In this document: positions 1 through 7,365 of the stretch, piece by piece
Numbering within the stretch: the first letter of the stretch is position 1
How the letters are laid out: each line of letters starts with the position of its first letter
Assembly (NCBI GenBank): GCA_003354055.1
Contig: PIVQ01000066.1
Coordinates: 1 to 19,333, forward strand
DNA from: Desulfobacteraceae bacterium
GTDB lineage: Bacteria; Desulfobacterota; Desulfobacteria; Desulfobacterales; Desulfobacteraceae
DNA length: 19,333 bases
Direction: 5' to 3'
Made by a program: the position numbers and the translations under genes
The notes under the pieces: generated by a model
Told to the model about the DNA's origin: nothing
What the model saw: the letters and a program-made list of their open reading frames with translations, nothing else
Databases searched by the model: none

Positions 1-250
1 CCTTTGATAGTAAGGTCTTCAATTTGTCGATGGCCTCCTTTTTCTGGTCCGGCGTCAACCTTGGGTCATTTTTCAATGACTCTATTTTTGCGAGGATAAA
101 GGCCTGTTCCGCTCCTTTTTCCTTGGGTGTGCGGCGGGTGATTTCGATGAATTCCTCCCTAACATCGCCGACCTTTGTTTCTGAATTACCACCGCGGGAT
201 CCAGGTGTTGGTCTGGGCTTAGGTTTATCGTTGCCTGTGTCTTTTGCCAA
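1..250 (-). CDS. Partial gene, tandem paralogue of the upstream gene's N-terminal module (C-terminus off the window)
   Basis: The minus-strand frame is open from 298 to the window edge and is in the same frame as the preceding gene, which stops at TGA 301-299. No ATG occurs in frame. The best start is TTG at 250-248, preceded by a GGGGAGGAG Shine-Dalgarno-like tract ending 9 nt upstream. The product opens with a Lys/Pro-rich linker and then a segment (about 150 down to 55) containing TPKEKGAEQAFI and KIESLKNDP. That segment matches TPKDKEAEDAFI and KINLLKSIP in the upstream protein, with 18 of 32 positions identical by eye. This shows a duplicated module. The rest of the protein lies outside the window, so its function is unknown. 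It could instead be the remnant of one longer repeat protein cut by the TGA. Confidence 0.55.
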   Translation of the reverse strand, partial: MAKDTGNDKPKPRPTPGSRGGNSETKVGDVREEFIEITRRTPKEKGAEQAFILAKIESLKNDPRLTPDQKKEAIDKLKTLLSK

Positions 251-298
251 ATCTTGGCCCTCCTCCCCTTTTTCTATTGGGTTAATGGTGTCCCTTGA

Positions 299-1249
299 TC
301 ATGAGGATACGGCATAACTATAATTCGGGTCCAGGAAAATAAGCTCAAATCCTTTTTTGTCGTTTCTTATGTAGCTGTTTGTTTTGGATAAAAGTTTCCA
401 GTCATCCCACTTGTATTTCTTATCCCGGGTAAGAATATAAGTGAGACTGGCGCCCAGGGTCTTGGTCTTTGAGTACTTGTCCTGGAATGTTTCCACGATA
501 GGCCCCCAGGAACCTACCCATCCCTTTTTTTGTATAGCTTCTGTGGAATCATAGGTGTAGTTGTAAACAACGTCAAATTTTTTGGTTTTATAGTTGGTTA
601 GCCAGACCCAGTTTTGCCAGTTTTTACCGTCATAGGTCTGGGTCGTGTTTTGAATAGTTATTACCTGATAGTTCTTGCCGTGAATATTTTTAGTCGTCAG
701 GTAATCGCTCAGTTTTGAGAAAGGAATATCTATCTGCCAGTGATCATCCCTTGCCCAGTCAAACACCTTAAAATGGGCTTCTTTCTGGGCATTATAAGAA
801 ATAAATGCCTCAACCCCTTTGGCCGTCCTGTTTGTTGTCGTCAGATAGAGCCATGTATTTACGTTTCCACCGGGCTTTGTGGGGGCGATATAATCAACCG
901 AAATCCTGGAACCGGTTGAAAAATCGGTTTTATAGGCAGTATTATAAAAAGGGCCGTATCCCACGCCCCCCGGAACAGGTGCGCCTCTGTCTGCCACGGC
1001 ACCTGCCGGCAAAAGTTTCTCGGTTTCCGCCAACACCATATCCTCATCCAGACCGGGAATGGATTTAAGCAAATTTATCTTGCTTGCAATAAAGGCGTCT
1101 TCGGCCTCTTTATCCTTCGGGGTCTGTGCGGTCAACTCCCTGAACTTATCCTGAGCGTCAACCACCTCAATGTTTTCTTCAAGTGATGGTGAAAAAGAGT
1201 ACATCGTCCCATCCCGCTCTACGTCAATATCGATATCTTTAAAAGTCAT
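299..1249 (-). CDS. Hypothetical protein, 316 aa: helical N-terminal module plus aromatic-rich beta domain
   Basis: The ATG at 1249 follows a GGGAG ribosome-binding site with 7-nt spacing. Residues 1-30 are acidic. Residues 36-70 form a charged, probably helical module that recurs in the next gene. After a Gly/Pro linker (80-100), about 200 residues are rich in Trp, Tyr, Asn and Thr with alternating polar/hydrophobic pattern, including KVFDWARDDHW, the WVGSWGPIVETFQ segment and a C-terminal GFELIFLDPNYSY. This suggests a beta-rich, possibly lectin-like or binding domain. No signal peptide, transmembrane segment or catalytic motif is visible. It sits near the 3' end of the minus-strand block, behind a 187-nt leader with two hairpins and a candidate promoter, so it may be expressed partly on its own. 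I do not recognise a named family. Confidence 0.85.
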   Translation of the reverse strand: MTFKDIDIDVERDGTMYSFSPSLEENIEVVDAQDKFRELTAQTPKDKEAEDAFIASKINLLKSIPGLDEDMVLAETEKLLPAGAVADRGAPVPGGVGYGPFYNTAYKTDFSTGSRISVDYIAPTKPGGNVNTWLYLTTTNRTAKGVEAFISYNAQKEAHFKVFDWARDDHWQIDIPFSKLSDYLTTKNIHGKNYQVITIQNTTQTYDGKNWQNWVWLTNYKTKKFDVVYNYTYDSTEAIQKKGWVGSWGPIVETFQDKYSKTKTLGASLTYILTRDKKYKWDDWKLLSKTNSYIRNDKKGFELIFLDPNYSYAVSS

Positions 1250-1276
1250 TCTAAAACTCCCTTCATAATTAGTTTA

Positions 1277-1305
1277 GTTGTAAATGGATGGATTCCCTTT
1301 GTCAA
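1277..1305 (-). promoter_or_regulatory. Candidate sigma-70 promoter for the 316-aa protein gene
   Basis: On the minus strand TTGACA (1305-1300) is separated by 17 nt from TACAAC (1282-1277). The -35 is perfect and the -10 matches TATAAT at 4 of 6 positions. It would give a leader of about 20 nt before the ATG at 1249, enough to carry the ribosome-binding site. Inferred from sequence only. Confidence 0.45.
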
Positions 1306-1340
1306 AACAGGTATCCTCCTTAATCCGGCAATGGGTATGA

Positions 1341-1384
1341 AGACAGGGCAAACCTTGCAGCCCGCAGGCGCAGTTGCCCTGTCT
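1341..1384 (-). other. 11-bp inverted repeat (hairpin) in the leader
   Basis: AGACAGGGCAA (1341-1351) pairs perfectly with TTGCCCTGTCT (1374-1384) around a 22-nt loop that can form a smaller stem of its own. There is no T-run on either side, so it is not an ordinary intrinsic terminator. In the block's mRNA it lies between the terminator-like stem at 1402-1426 and the next gene, where it could affect processing, stability or attenuation. Confidence 0.5.
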
Positions 1385-1401
1385 GTTCTGGTTTTAAATT
1401 G

Positions 1402-1426
1402 GGGCCGGGGCCGTCAGCCCCGGCCC
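1402..1426 (-). terminator. GC-rich hairpin just past the 208-aa protein gene
   Basis: GGGCCGGGGC (1402-1411) and GCCCCGGCCC (1417-1426) make a perfect 10-bp stem with a 5-nt loop, about 10 nt beyond the stop codon at 1437-1439 on the minus strand. The sequence after it in that direction is CAATTTAAAAC, a weak U-tract. It is probably a partial terminator or attenuator that lowers expression of the distal genes. Confidence 0.55.
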
Positions 1427-1436
1427 GGGTTCGGCA

Positions 1437-2063
1437 TTATTCAACAGGCATAAAGCCAAACTCCCAACGACCCTGGTTTCTGGTAACCGACACATCCACA
1501 GAGGTGGCACTGATGGGCATGACATACTTGGTCATGTCAGAAAAATTCTGGACAATATAGGTCTGTCCCACCAGGGGCGGTGACGCCACCATGAAATAGA
1601 AGTTGGGCATGTATTCAAAAGAGCAGGTCATGCCGGCATCCACCTTGGGCATGGTGACCACTGGCTTGTCATTGACAAACCAATTGCAGTCAAACTGGAT
1701 AAAGGGGTTGGTATTATTGACCACACCGGCCTGTTCCGGGGTCAGTTTTTCCTTGGCCAGGACTGAGGAGGCGTTCTCCAGTTTGGGAGACAGGCCGGTG
1801 GGGCTGATGGCCTGCTTGAGCTGTCCGGGCAGGATTATTTCGGTTTTTGAGATTACCGTATTACTGGGATTCAGCCCTACACTGGTCACGCAGGTTGAGA
1901 TTTTTGCCTGGTATACAAAGGATTCCGTGGCACCGGCAGAGGCATTGAGCACCTGCCAGGCATGCACCATATAATTGCGCTGGGGCGGGGTGGGTTTCAG
2001 AAATACCAGTACGCATTTACCGTCCATTGAGGTAACATCCATTTTTACATTAAAAGTTGTCAT
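1437..2063 (-). CDS. Hypothetical protein, 208 aa, paralogue of the 282-aa protein upstream
   Basis: The frame opens at 2102, but ATG 2063-2061 has GGAGG with 6-nt spacing and is the better start (MTTFNVKMDV). No signal peptide or membrane helix is seen. Shared landmarks with the preceding gene are HAWQVLNASAG (there KAWQFLNPSSG), an early FVYQAKIS/FNYVWQLAVS strand, VVNN before the middle, a CNWF/LEWFF aromatic patch, and a later FEYMPNFYFMV/GDRLLFHPV strand. The pair therefore arose by duplication, followed by strong divergence. The predicted character is beta-rich with many Val, Thr and Ser. The context (collar protein, giant protein) hints at a structural or binding role, but that is inference. 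The family is not recognised. Confidence 0.85.
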   Translation of the reverse strand: MTTFNVKMDVTSMDGKCVLVFLKPTPPQRNYMVHAWQVLNASAGATESFVYQAKISTCVTSVGLNPSNTVISKTEIILPGQLKQAISPTGLSPKLENASSVLAKEKLTPEQAGVVNNTNPFIQFDCNWFVNDKPVVTMPKVDAGMTCSFEYMPNFYFMVASPPLVGQTYIVQNFSDMTKYVMPISATSVDVSVTRNQGRWEFGFMPVE

Positions 2064-2148
2064 AACATTCCTCCATCGTTTTAGGTTGATATTCTGATAC
2101 AATTGCTGCCCCTCGAACCGGCGCCGTAATTGCCCGAAGGGCGGTCAG

Positions 2149-2162
2149 CCTGTGATCACAGG
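2149..2162. promoter_or_regulatory. Perfect 14-bp palindrome between the paralogous genes
   Basis: CCTGTGATCACAGG is fully self-complementary and lies in the 106-nt gap between the two paralogous genes, 8 nt beyond the upstream gene's stop. A smaller GCCC-GAA-GGGC stem is close by (about 2132-2142). It may be a protein-binding site or a short RNA stem. The inner TGTGA/TCACA halves resemble CRP/FNR half-sites but have no spacer, so this is not a standard CRP site. Confidence 0.35.
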
Positions 2163-2169
2163 AAACTGG

Positions 2170-3018
2170 TTATTTTCTTTCAGGCGGTATGAACCGGTAC
2201 ACCCGTCCCCCTGGGGCTGCAAGGACGGTTTCCCGTTTTTCTCCGGACCTCTCTGGGGGTAAACCGGTTTTCGGCTTCCCCTCTTCTTTTTTCGTGAACC
2301 AGATTTTCACCTGTTCTGCCTCAAGGGGCGGGTTATATGAACAGGTGTCTTTTAAGGCATCAGGCGTCCACCGCTTTTGGAGCCAGTCCTCTTTTTCCGG
2401 CATCACCGGATGGAAGAGCAGCCGGTCACCGGCCTGGATCACGGTGCATCCTCCCTTTGGCAGCCCGGTCGTCACCCCCATTTGCCCTGGCCCGAAAAAC
2501 CACTCCAACTCCAGGGCAGCAACGGATCCGGGATCCACATTGTTCACCACCTCAATGGTATTGGGTTCTTTGGCCTCTCCAGCCGGTTTTATGGTTAGGA
2601 TCTTAACGGTTTTCCCCTCCTGTGTAATATCCACGGCATCCACCAGCCACCGCTGGCCCGTGTTAATCTCTTGCCGGGCAGCGGGAATAAAATTTTCCGG
2701 GCTCCCCTGTCCTGATCCGGCAGCCTTATTTGCAACAGGAACGATCCGGGCGGATACAGCCAACTGCCAGACATAGTTAAAAATTTCCCCGGAGCCGCTG
2801 GACGGATTTAAAAACTGCCAGGCCTTGTAGAAGAATCCGGGGCCGGATGGCAATGGGTCTGTGTCAGAAGGGTCGGGATCAGATGGTTTAACATCGGGCG
2901 GCTTAACCTCAATACTCGAGTCCTTTGCAAACAGATTTTCAACAAAGACTAATGTGGCCATATGGGCTTCCTGGTCAGGCACTTGATTGATCAGGGTAAA
3001 GGGCAAAGATAAGGGCAT
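2170..3018 (-). CDS. Hypothetical protein, 282 aa, paralogue of the 208-aa protein
   Basis: Two ATGs are possible. The first (3024) directly abuts AAGGAG, while the second (3018) has ideal 6-nt spacing and is chosen. The N-terminal 35-40 residues are followed by an Asp/Pro/Ser-rich linker (PPDVKPSDPDPSDTDP), then the domain shared with the next gene, with landmarks KAWQFLNPSSG, VVNNVDPG and LEWFFGPG. The C-terminal tail of about 40 residues is rich in Lys, Glu, Pro and Arg and is absent from the paralogue. No signal peptide or membrane segment is visible. It lies 51 nt after the collar gene and is probably co-transcribed with it. Function unknown. A surface-exposed, linker-tethered domain would fit a fibre or adaptor role, but nothing in the sequence proves this. 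Confidence 0.86.
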   Translation of the reverse strand: MPLSLPFTLINQVPDQEAHMATLVFVENLFAKDSSIEVKPPDVKPSDPDPSDTDPLPSGPGFFYKAWQFLNPSSGSGEIFNYVWQLAVSARIVPVANKAAGSGQGSPENFIPAARQEINTGQRWLVDAVDITQEGKTVKILTIKPAGEAKEPNTIEVVNNVDPGSVAALELEWFFGPGQMGVTTGLPKGGCTVIQAGDRLLFHPVMPEKEDWLQKRWTPDALKDTCSYNPPLEAEQVKIWFTKKEEGKPKTGLPPERSGEKRETVLAAPGGRVYRFIPPERK

Positions 3019-3069
3019 GGTCATCTCCTTTTTCTTATGTGTTGGGGGTAAATTATCCTTGAATCCGAA

Positions 3070-3705
3070 TCAAAATCCGGGTAAAGGGCCATCCCGCAAC
3101 CGTACGGGGAATCCCCGGGTAAACTTGATGATAAAATGGACATAGACATTTTTTCCCCTGGTTTCCCGGGCAGCATATCGGTCTTTATCACCCGGTTTTC
3201 CGTCCAGGTCCGCAGAGGGACCGGTGGGGATGGAGTCATATGCGGAAAATACAGGGTCTCCCTTTTCGGAAATCCCCCCGGCCACTGACCGGTCATAATA
3301 ATGCCAGTGCTTTAAAAGGGCATCTTCCTGAACAGACCCCACACAATTACCCTGCCAGCCGTCAGGGCCTGAGGAGCGCCTGGTGTCCTGGTCCGGGTCC
3401 CTCAATTTTTTGTCCGGTCCCAGAGCCCCCAGGTTCACACCGCGGGGCATCCGGCCCCTGTAATCCGGGAGGCAGAAGAACCCGCCCTTTTTCCTGCCGT
3501 ATATGAACCCGATGGCCAGAAAAAGCTCACGATACTTTGCCACAGGCAGTTCCCTGCCGTCACAAAACAGCCATCCGGAGCCTTTCAGACGGACTTCCCA
3601 GACCGCCAGCCCGGGTTTTGGAAACCCGGCGGCAGAATCTGGATCATCCCTGACCGGTCCGGCATAAGGCATAACCGCCCCAACAGGTGTATGGGTCAAC
3701 CTCAT
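3070..3705 (-). CDS. Phage tail-collar-fold protein, 211 aa
   Basis: The protein has the tail-collar (microcystin-dependent protein/short tail fibre) layout. GSGWLFCDGRELPVAKYREL at about 42-61 is the usual 'GWL.CDG..L....Y..L' entry, then IGFIYG, then FFCLPDYRGRMPRGVN at about 76-91, matching 'F.LPDLRGR.P.G', and KNVYVHFIIKF close to the end, the usual closing strand. In phages this fold sits at the tip or collar of tail fibres and contacts receptors or sugars. The ATG at 3705 has GGAGGT at 5-nt spacing and overlaps the stop of the giant gene as ATGA, so translation is probably coupled. The last 15 or so residues extend past the normal end of the fold. The family call is firm; the role here (fibre of a tail-like particle versus secreted adhesin) is open. 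Confidence 0.88.
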   Translation of the reverse strand: MRLTHTPVGAVMPYAGPVRDDPDSAAGFPKPGLAVWEVRLKGSGWLFCDGRELPVAKYRELFLAIGFIYGRKKGGFFCLPDYRGRMPRGVNLGALGPDKKLRDPDQDTRRSSGPDGWQGNCVGSVQEDALLKHWHYYDRSVAGGISEKGDPVFSAYDSIPTGPSADLDGKPGDKDRYAARETRGKNVYVHFIIKFTRGFPVRLRDGPLPGF

Positions 3706-6700
3706 GGTTTACCTCCGGCCGGCAACCGGATGTTGTCCATGAATGACGGCAACTGGTCTCCGTCCTGAAGACGGATCATGGGCGTCGCCACCCGGACTTC
3801 CCATGCAGCTGTTTCCGGTTCGGGAACAGGGTCCTGAGTTTTCAATTGGTTCACCAGGTCCACATCCCTGTCCCACACCGGTGTCAGATCAGCACTGCCG
3901 AACCAGAAACAGCCCCGTGAGGACAGAAAATACAAGAGCGCCCGGTCATACCCGGGCCGGACCGGCACCACAAGCCGAGCCGAGCCGGCCCGTAAAAAGG
4001 CGGTGAAGTCATCCATGGCAGATGCTGATGGTTCCCGGACATAGAGAAAGGGACGGTCTAAGGCATCTGGTCCGAAAAAAGTCGGGTAATAGGTAAAAGA
4101 CATATCCGGCCATGCCAGGGCCCCTGAAAAAAAAGGCACCAGTCTGAAGTTCATTGCATCTTCCTTCCATCCGGTTGTCTCTTTTACGACTCCAGGCCTG
4201 TTAAGCCAGGTATTCACCAGACATTCTATGGCTTTCTTTTTAAGGGTCTCCCGCTCCAGGGCACCCAGCCGCTCCAGGGGAGAAGAACCGATTAACAAAT
4301 TTTCCAGGGTGTTTTTCCTGTTTTTTAGCTCCCGTTCATACCCGGTCATGACCCTGCGCCAGATCTGGTGCTGCCATGAGCCAAAGACCTTTCCTGCATC
4401 AGAACAGCTTGTCTGGACGATAATGTTTACACAATACCGGTAACCGGCAGGGGCCAGTACTGCCACAAAAAGGCGGGTCCGGGCTGATCCGGCAAACCCC
4501 TGTTTTAACGTACTGCCTTCCTTTTCCGGCAAACTGCTCTCTCCTGTGTCCCCCAGGGACGGCCAGGTGAATTCCAGGTCAAAGGTCCCGCTTACCGGTG
4601 CGGATTTTAAGTCCACGGTTTTCTGGGAGGGGCCGATCATAATGGCCAGTCCCCCTTTCCCCCCCTGTGGCCGGGCCGGCTCCTCCAAAGTCACGGCAAA
4701 GCTGATCCGGGCAGACTTAGTGGAATAGTCCGGCGGGATCTCAATGGAGTCGGCGTTGTGGGGGGGATCCTGGGACAGGGCAGCACTGAACAGCCTGATT
4801 TGAGGCGGGGGGAAAGGCCCCTTTTTTACACCGTACATTTCTAAGAATCCGCGATAGTTGTCCCGGGTGATGTCGCAGGGTTTCAACGTCCTCTCTCCGG
4901 TTCCGGCTTTAACCACAGGGGGCGGCGGCGGGGTCAGGTCCACACCGTGCAATGCGCCCTCCCGTTCAATCAATCCGTCAGCCGGCGCCGACAGGACAAA
5001 TTCCAGAAAGAGCCGCTGGCCCATGCTCTGAAGGCTGATGGCAAAAACCTGGTCAATCCATCGGTACATCCCGATCAGGGGCCGGTCCCTGTTTTCATTG
5101 GTTTGACGGCATTGCTGCCGGGATATCAGTTCTGCCTCAAGGCTGCGGTACCGGAGGGCTTTCACCTGTTTTGACACCATTTTGGCTGCCTTGTTCAGCA
5201 TGTCCATGGCCCTGTGGCGGACAGAAGAACGGGTGTCCTCTGCCGGGCTCAATGTATCTGACCATCCCCCGGTGATTGTCTGGGTCAGCCCGTCGCTTCC
5301 GTATTTATTGTTTAACTTGGCAAAATTGCGGGTCAGCTCCTGACCGGGATTGGACAATATTCGGTTGTCCAGATCCGAGGTTCCGGACTGGCCATGGTAT
5401 TGGCTGGTGTCCAGGTCCAGCCGGGTTTCTTCCAATTGGGCATTTTTGTGTTCAAACCGCTGGGTCTGCTCTTGCTGCCGCTGTTCGCCGGGCATGAGAT
5501 TCTCTATGTGGGCCAGTTCTCCAGGCTCATACCGGTTCAGGCGGTGCCGGAGCACCTGGAGTTCGGCTGCACCAAGGGTCCTGGCATATGCGGTGGTCCC
5601 CGGTGTTGCATCCATCTGATCAGAACTGCTATTGCAGGGAAAAACCGGGAGAACGCAGGCAGCTGACAGCAGTTCAGAAAGGCGCGCCTGCGTTAAAACA
5701 GAGGGGTGCCGGACCTGTTCGGCAAGATGGCAGATAATTAAAACCCGGATAAGGCGGTCTGGGAGCTGCCCATACCTGGCGCAGGATACTGCCAGGGCCA
5801 CAACGGAGTTTTGAACCCTGTTTTTTGAATCTTTGTATGTCTTGTCTGTGACAAAGGCATCCAATGATACCCCCAGAATGTCTGTGAGGGCCCCGACAAA
5901 ATCATTTGGACGCTCCTGGTGCCTGAAGAGCGCCCTGAATCGTCTTCCGCACAGATTGCCCATGGGAAGCGGCAGGTCCCCGACCTTGGACACAAACTGC
6001 CCCGGGTAGGATTTGGAATCCGGGTCCATGAACGCCATGGCTTCGGCAATCCGGTCCCTGACGGCGGGTTTATCTGACAATGCCTTTTGAAACGCCGTAG
6101 TATTGCAGATATCAATAAACCGGTTTGCCAGCTGCTCACGGGTGGGCAGCACCAGCCCCACGGGTGCCGCAAGGCAGGATAATATCTCTGCAGGGGTCCG
6201 GGCACCCACAAGCACCTCACCGGGGCATTTCCTGTCCGGACAGGGCCCACGGCCGCTATGCCATGTTTCAAGTTCCACAATGTCAATTTCCGCATCCACC
6301 CACCTGCAGTCCAGCTTTAAATTGATCACATCTCCGGGTTCGATGAGGTAGGTCAGGGCGCATTGTGCACAGATACCGTCGGCAACAAGGGTGTCCTGCC
6401 ACTCGCGTTTGTCCTCGGAAAGCCCTGGGGCCGCCACCTGTTTGTCATGGATGAAAAATCGGACCCTTACACCCTTGCAGTTCGTGTCTGCCCCGTCCAC
6501 GGTCCAGGTCGCTTTAATGGCCTTGCCCGGGCCAAATGCCAGGCTCCCGGTTTCAGGAGCCGCTGTCCTGTCATCCGGACACAGCCGCCACCGGTGCAAT
6601 GTGGACGGCTGGTGACTTAAGACTTCCATGTCCCCGATGCCGCAGGTCAGCATCAATGCACCAAAGGCTGTTCCCAGTCCGGACAGGGCAAGGGAGCCCC

Positions 6701-6953
6701 AGGCGGCCCGCTTACCGGAAAAAAGGATAAAATCCCTGGACGGCCGGTTCCTGTCCAGCCGGCAACGGAATGTCTGGCTGCCCAGGCGTACCACACAGTC
6801 CGCCACCGGGTATCTGGTCTTCTTACCTGCGCACTGCCAGTTCACCCTGAGGTCTTTCACCTGTTTTTCCCCGCCATTCAGGACGGGAATACCCACTGAT
6901 TTCAGGGGGCCGGTGCTGCCGGCGGTCTCTGTATGCTTTTCTTTTTCGGACAT
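3702..6953 (-). CDS. Giant protein of unknown function, 1083 aa, head of the minus-strand block
   Basis: The frame is open to 7088, but ATG 6953-6951 (MSEKEKHTETAG) has GGGAG at 6-nt spacing and is preferred. Visible parts: a hydrophobic stretch at about 83-106 (one possible membrane segment or buried helix); a Cys-rich beta-like region at 115-245; a helical middle; YEPGELAHIENLMPGEQ at 475-491 followed by a highly charged Gln/Glu/Arg stretch; RWIDQVFAISLQSMGQRLF at about 631-649; a five-proline run at 675-679; and a long C-terminal half of alternating beta and helical segments. From memory, the EPGE-[IL]-AHIEN and RW[VI]D.V....NYG.R pairs occur together in large uncharacterised proteins near phage-tail-like or contractile-injection loci. 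This was not checked. No catalytic motif is seen. It is translationally coupled to the collar gene. Confidence 0.85.
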   Translation of the reverse strand: MSEKEKHTETAGSTGPLKSVGIPVLNGGEKQVKDLRVNWQCAGKKTRYPVADCVVRLGSQTFRCRLDRNRPSRDFILFSGKRAAWGSLALSGLGTAFGALMLTCGIGDMEVLSHQPSTLHRWRLCPDDRTAAPETGSLAFGPGKAIKATWTVDGADTNCKGVRVRFFIHDKQVAAPGLSEDKREWQDTLVADGICAQCALTYLIEPGDVINLKLDCRWVDAEIDIVELETWHSGRGPCPDRKCPGEVLVGARTPAEILSCLAAPVGLVLPTREQLANRFIDICNTTAFQKALSDKPAVRDRIAEAMAFMDPDSKSYPGQFVSKVGDLPLPMGNLCGRRFRALFRHQERPNDFVGALTDILGVSLDAFVTDKTYKDSKNRVQNSVVALAVSCARYGQLPDRLIRVLIICHLAEQVRHPSVLTQARLSELLSAACVLPVFPCNSSSDQMDATPGTTAYARTLGAAELQVLRHRLNRYEPGELAHIENLMPGEQRQQEQTQRFEHKNAQLEETRLDLDTSQYHGQSGTSDLDNRILSNPGQELTRNFAKLNNKYGSDGLTQTITGGWSDTLSPAEDTRSSVRHRAMDMLNKAAKMVSKQVKALRYRSLEAELISRQQCRQTNENRDRPLIGMYRWIDQVFAISLQSMGQRLFLEFVLSAPADGLIEREGALHGVDLTPPPPPVVKAGTGERTLKPCDITRDNYRGFLEMYGVKKGPFPPPQIRLFSAALSQDPPHNADSIEIPPDYSTKSARISFAVTLEEPARPQGGKGGLAIMIGPSQKTVDLKSAPVSGTFDLEFTWPSLGDTGESSLPEKEGSTLKQGFAGSARTRLFVAVLAPAGYRYCVNIIVQTSCSDAGKVFGSWQHQIWRRVMTGYERELKNRKNTLENLLIGSSPLERLGALERETLKKKAIECLVNTWLNRPGVVKETTGWKEDAMNFRLVPFFSGALAWPDMSFTYYPTFFGPDALDRPFLYVREPSASAMDDFTAFLRAGSARLVVPVRPGYDRALLYFLSSRGCFWFGSADLTPVWDRDVDLVNQLKTQDPVPEPETAAWEVRVATPMIRLQDGDQLPSFMDNIRLPAGGKP

Positions 6954-7174
6954 TTTCCTCTCCCTTGGTCGAGGACAAGAACTCACGTGGATAAGAACTC
7001 CATTGGATACTGACTTCTTTAGGGGAGTGAATTTGGGATCAAGTAACCTTTGAATGTCAATCCTAATGGATTTAATGAATCGCGGCACAGCCCTGCTATT
7101 GGAATGTCAGGGTCATTTACGATGCTGTACCCGGTTCGGTAACCAGGCGAATAAGTACCCGGACAAATAGAAAA

Positions 7175-7190
7175 GGCAAATAAAATGCCA
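7175..7190 (-). promoter_or_regulatory. Candidate sigma-54 (-24/-12) promoter for the giant-protein block
   Basis: On the minus strand TGGCA (7190-7186), six nt, then TTGC (7179-7176) matches the RpoN consensus TGGCAC-N5-TTGC with GG and GC 12 bp apart. All nine of these fixed bases agree; the flanking C of TGGCAC is T here. Transcription would start near 7164, leaving a leader of about 210 nt before the ATG at 6953. A sigma-54 activator gene lies about 730 bp away, and a GC-rich dyad sits about 140 bp upstream of the -24 element, where activator sites are usually found. Confidence 0.6.
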
Positions 7191-7320
7191 CCCTTCCAGT
7201 GGATTGCACCCGCATTAAAGATTGCAGCAAAATTATGCCAGCTCTGTCCGGAAAACGGCACAATGTCTTTACTTTTCTCTAAATTATCGCAAAGAGGCAG
7301 AACAAACACTAAAAACACCG

Positions 7321-7341
7321 GGCCGGAACATCATGCCGGCC
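7321..7341. promoter_or_regulatory. Dyad GGCCGG-N9-CCGGCC, possible activator/operator site
   Basis: This perfect 6+6 bp inverted repeat lies 12 nt before the ribosome-binding site of the helix-turn-helix gene and about 140 bp upstream of the sigma-54 promoter on the other strand. A related copy follows the gene (7866-7909). It could be the enhancer for the sigma-54 activator, an operator for the helix-turn-helix protein, or a leader hairpin. Confidence 0.4.
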
Positions 7342-7365
7342 GTTTAATTCAAAGGAGGTACAGCC

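Noticed and set aside
5738..6295. 185-codon minus-strand ORF within the giant gene
   Set aside because: Trp/Pro/Arg-rich translation in a shifted frame of a clearly coding gene, with no ribosome-binding site or domain.
1..7088. Complete prophage
   Set aside because: Only a collar-fold protein is phage-like; no integrase, terminase, capsid, portal, lysis gene or attachment site is visible.
7019..7318. 99-codon minus-strand ORF upstream of the giant gene
   Set aside because: GTG start without a ribosome-binding site, covers the sigma-54-type promoter and giant-gene leader, and shows no recognisable domain.
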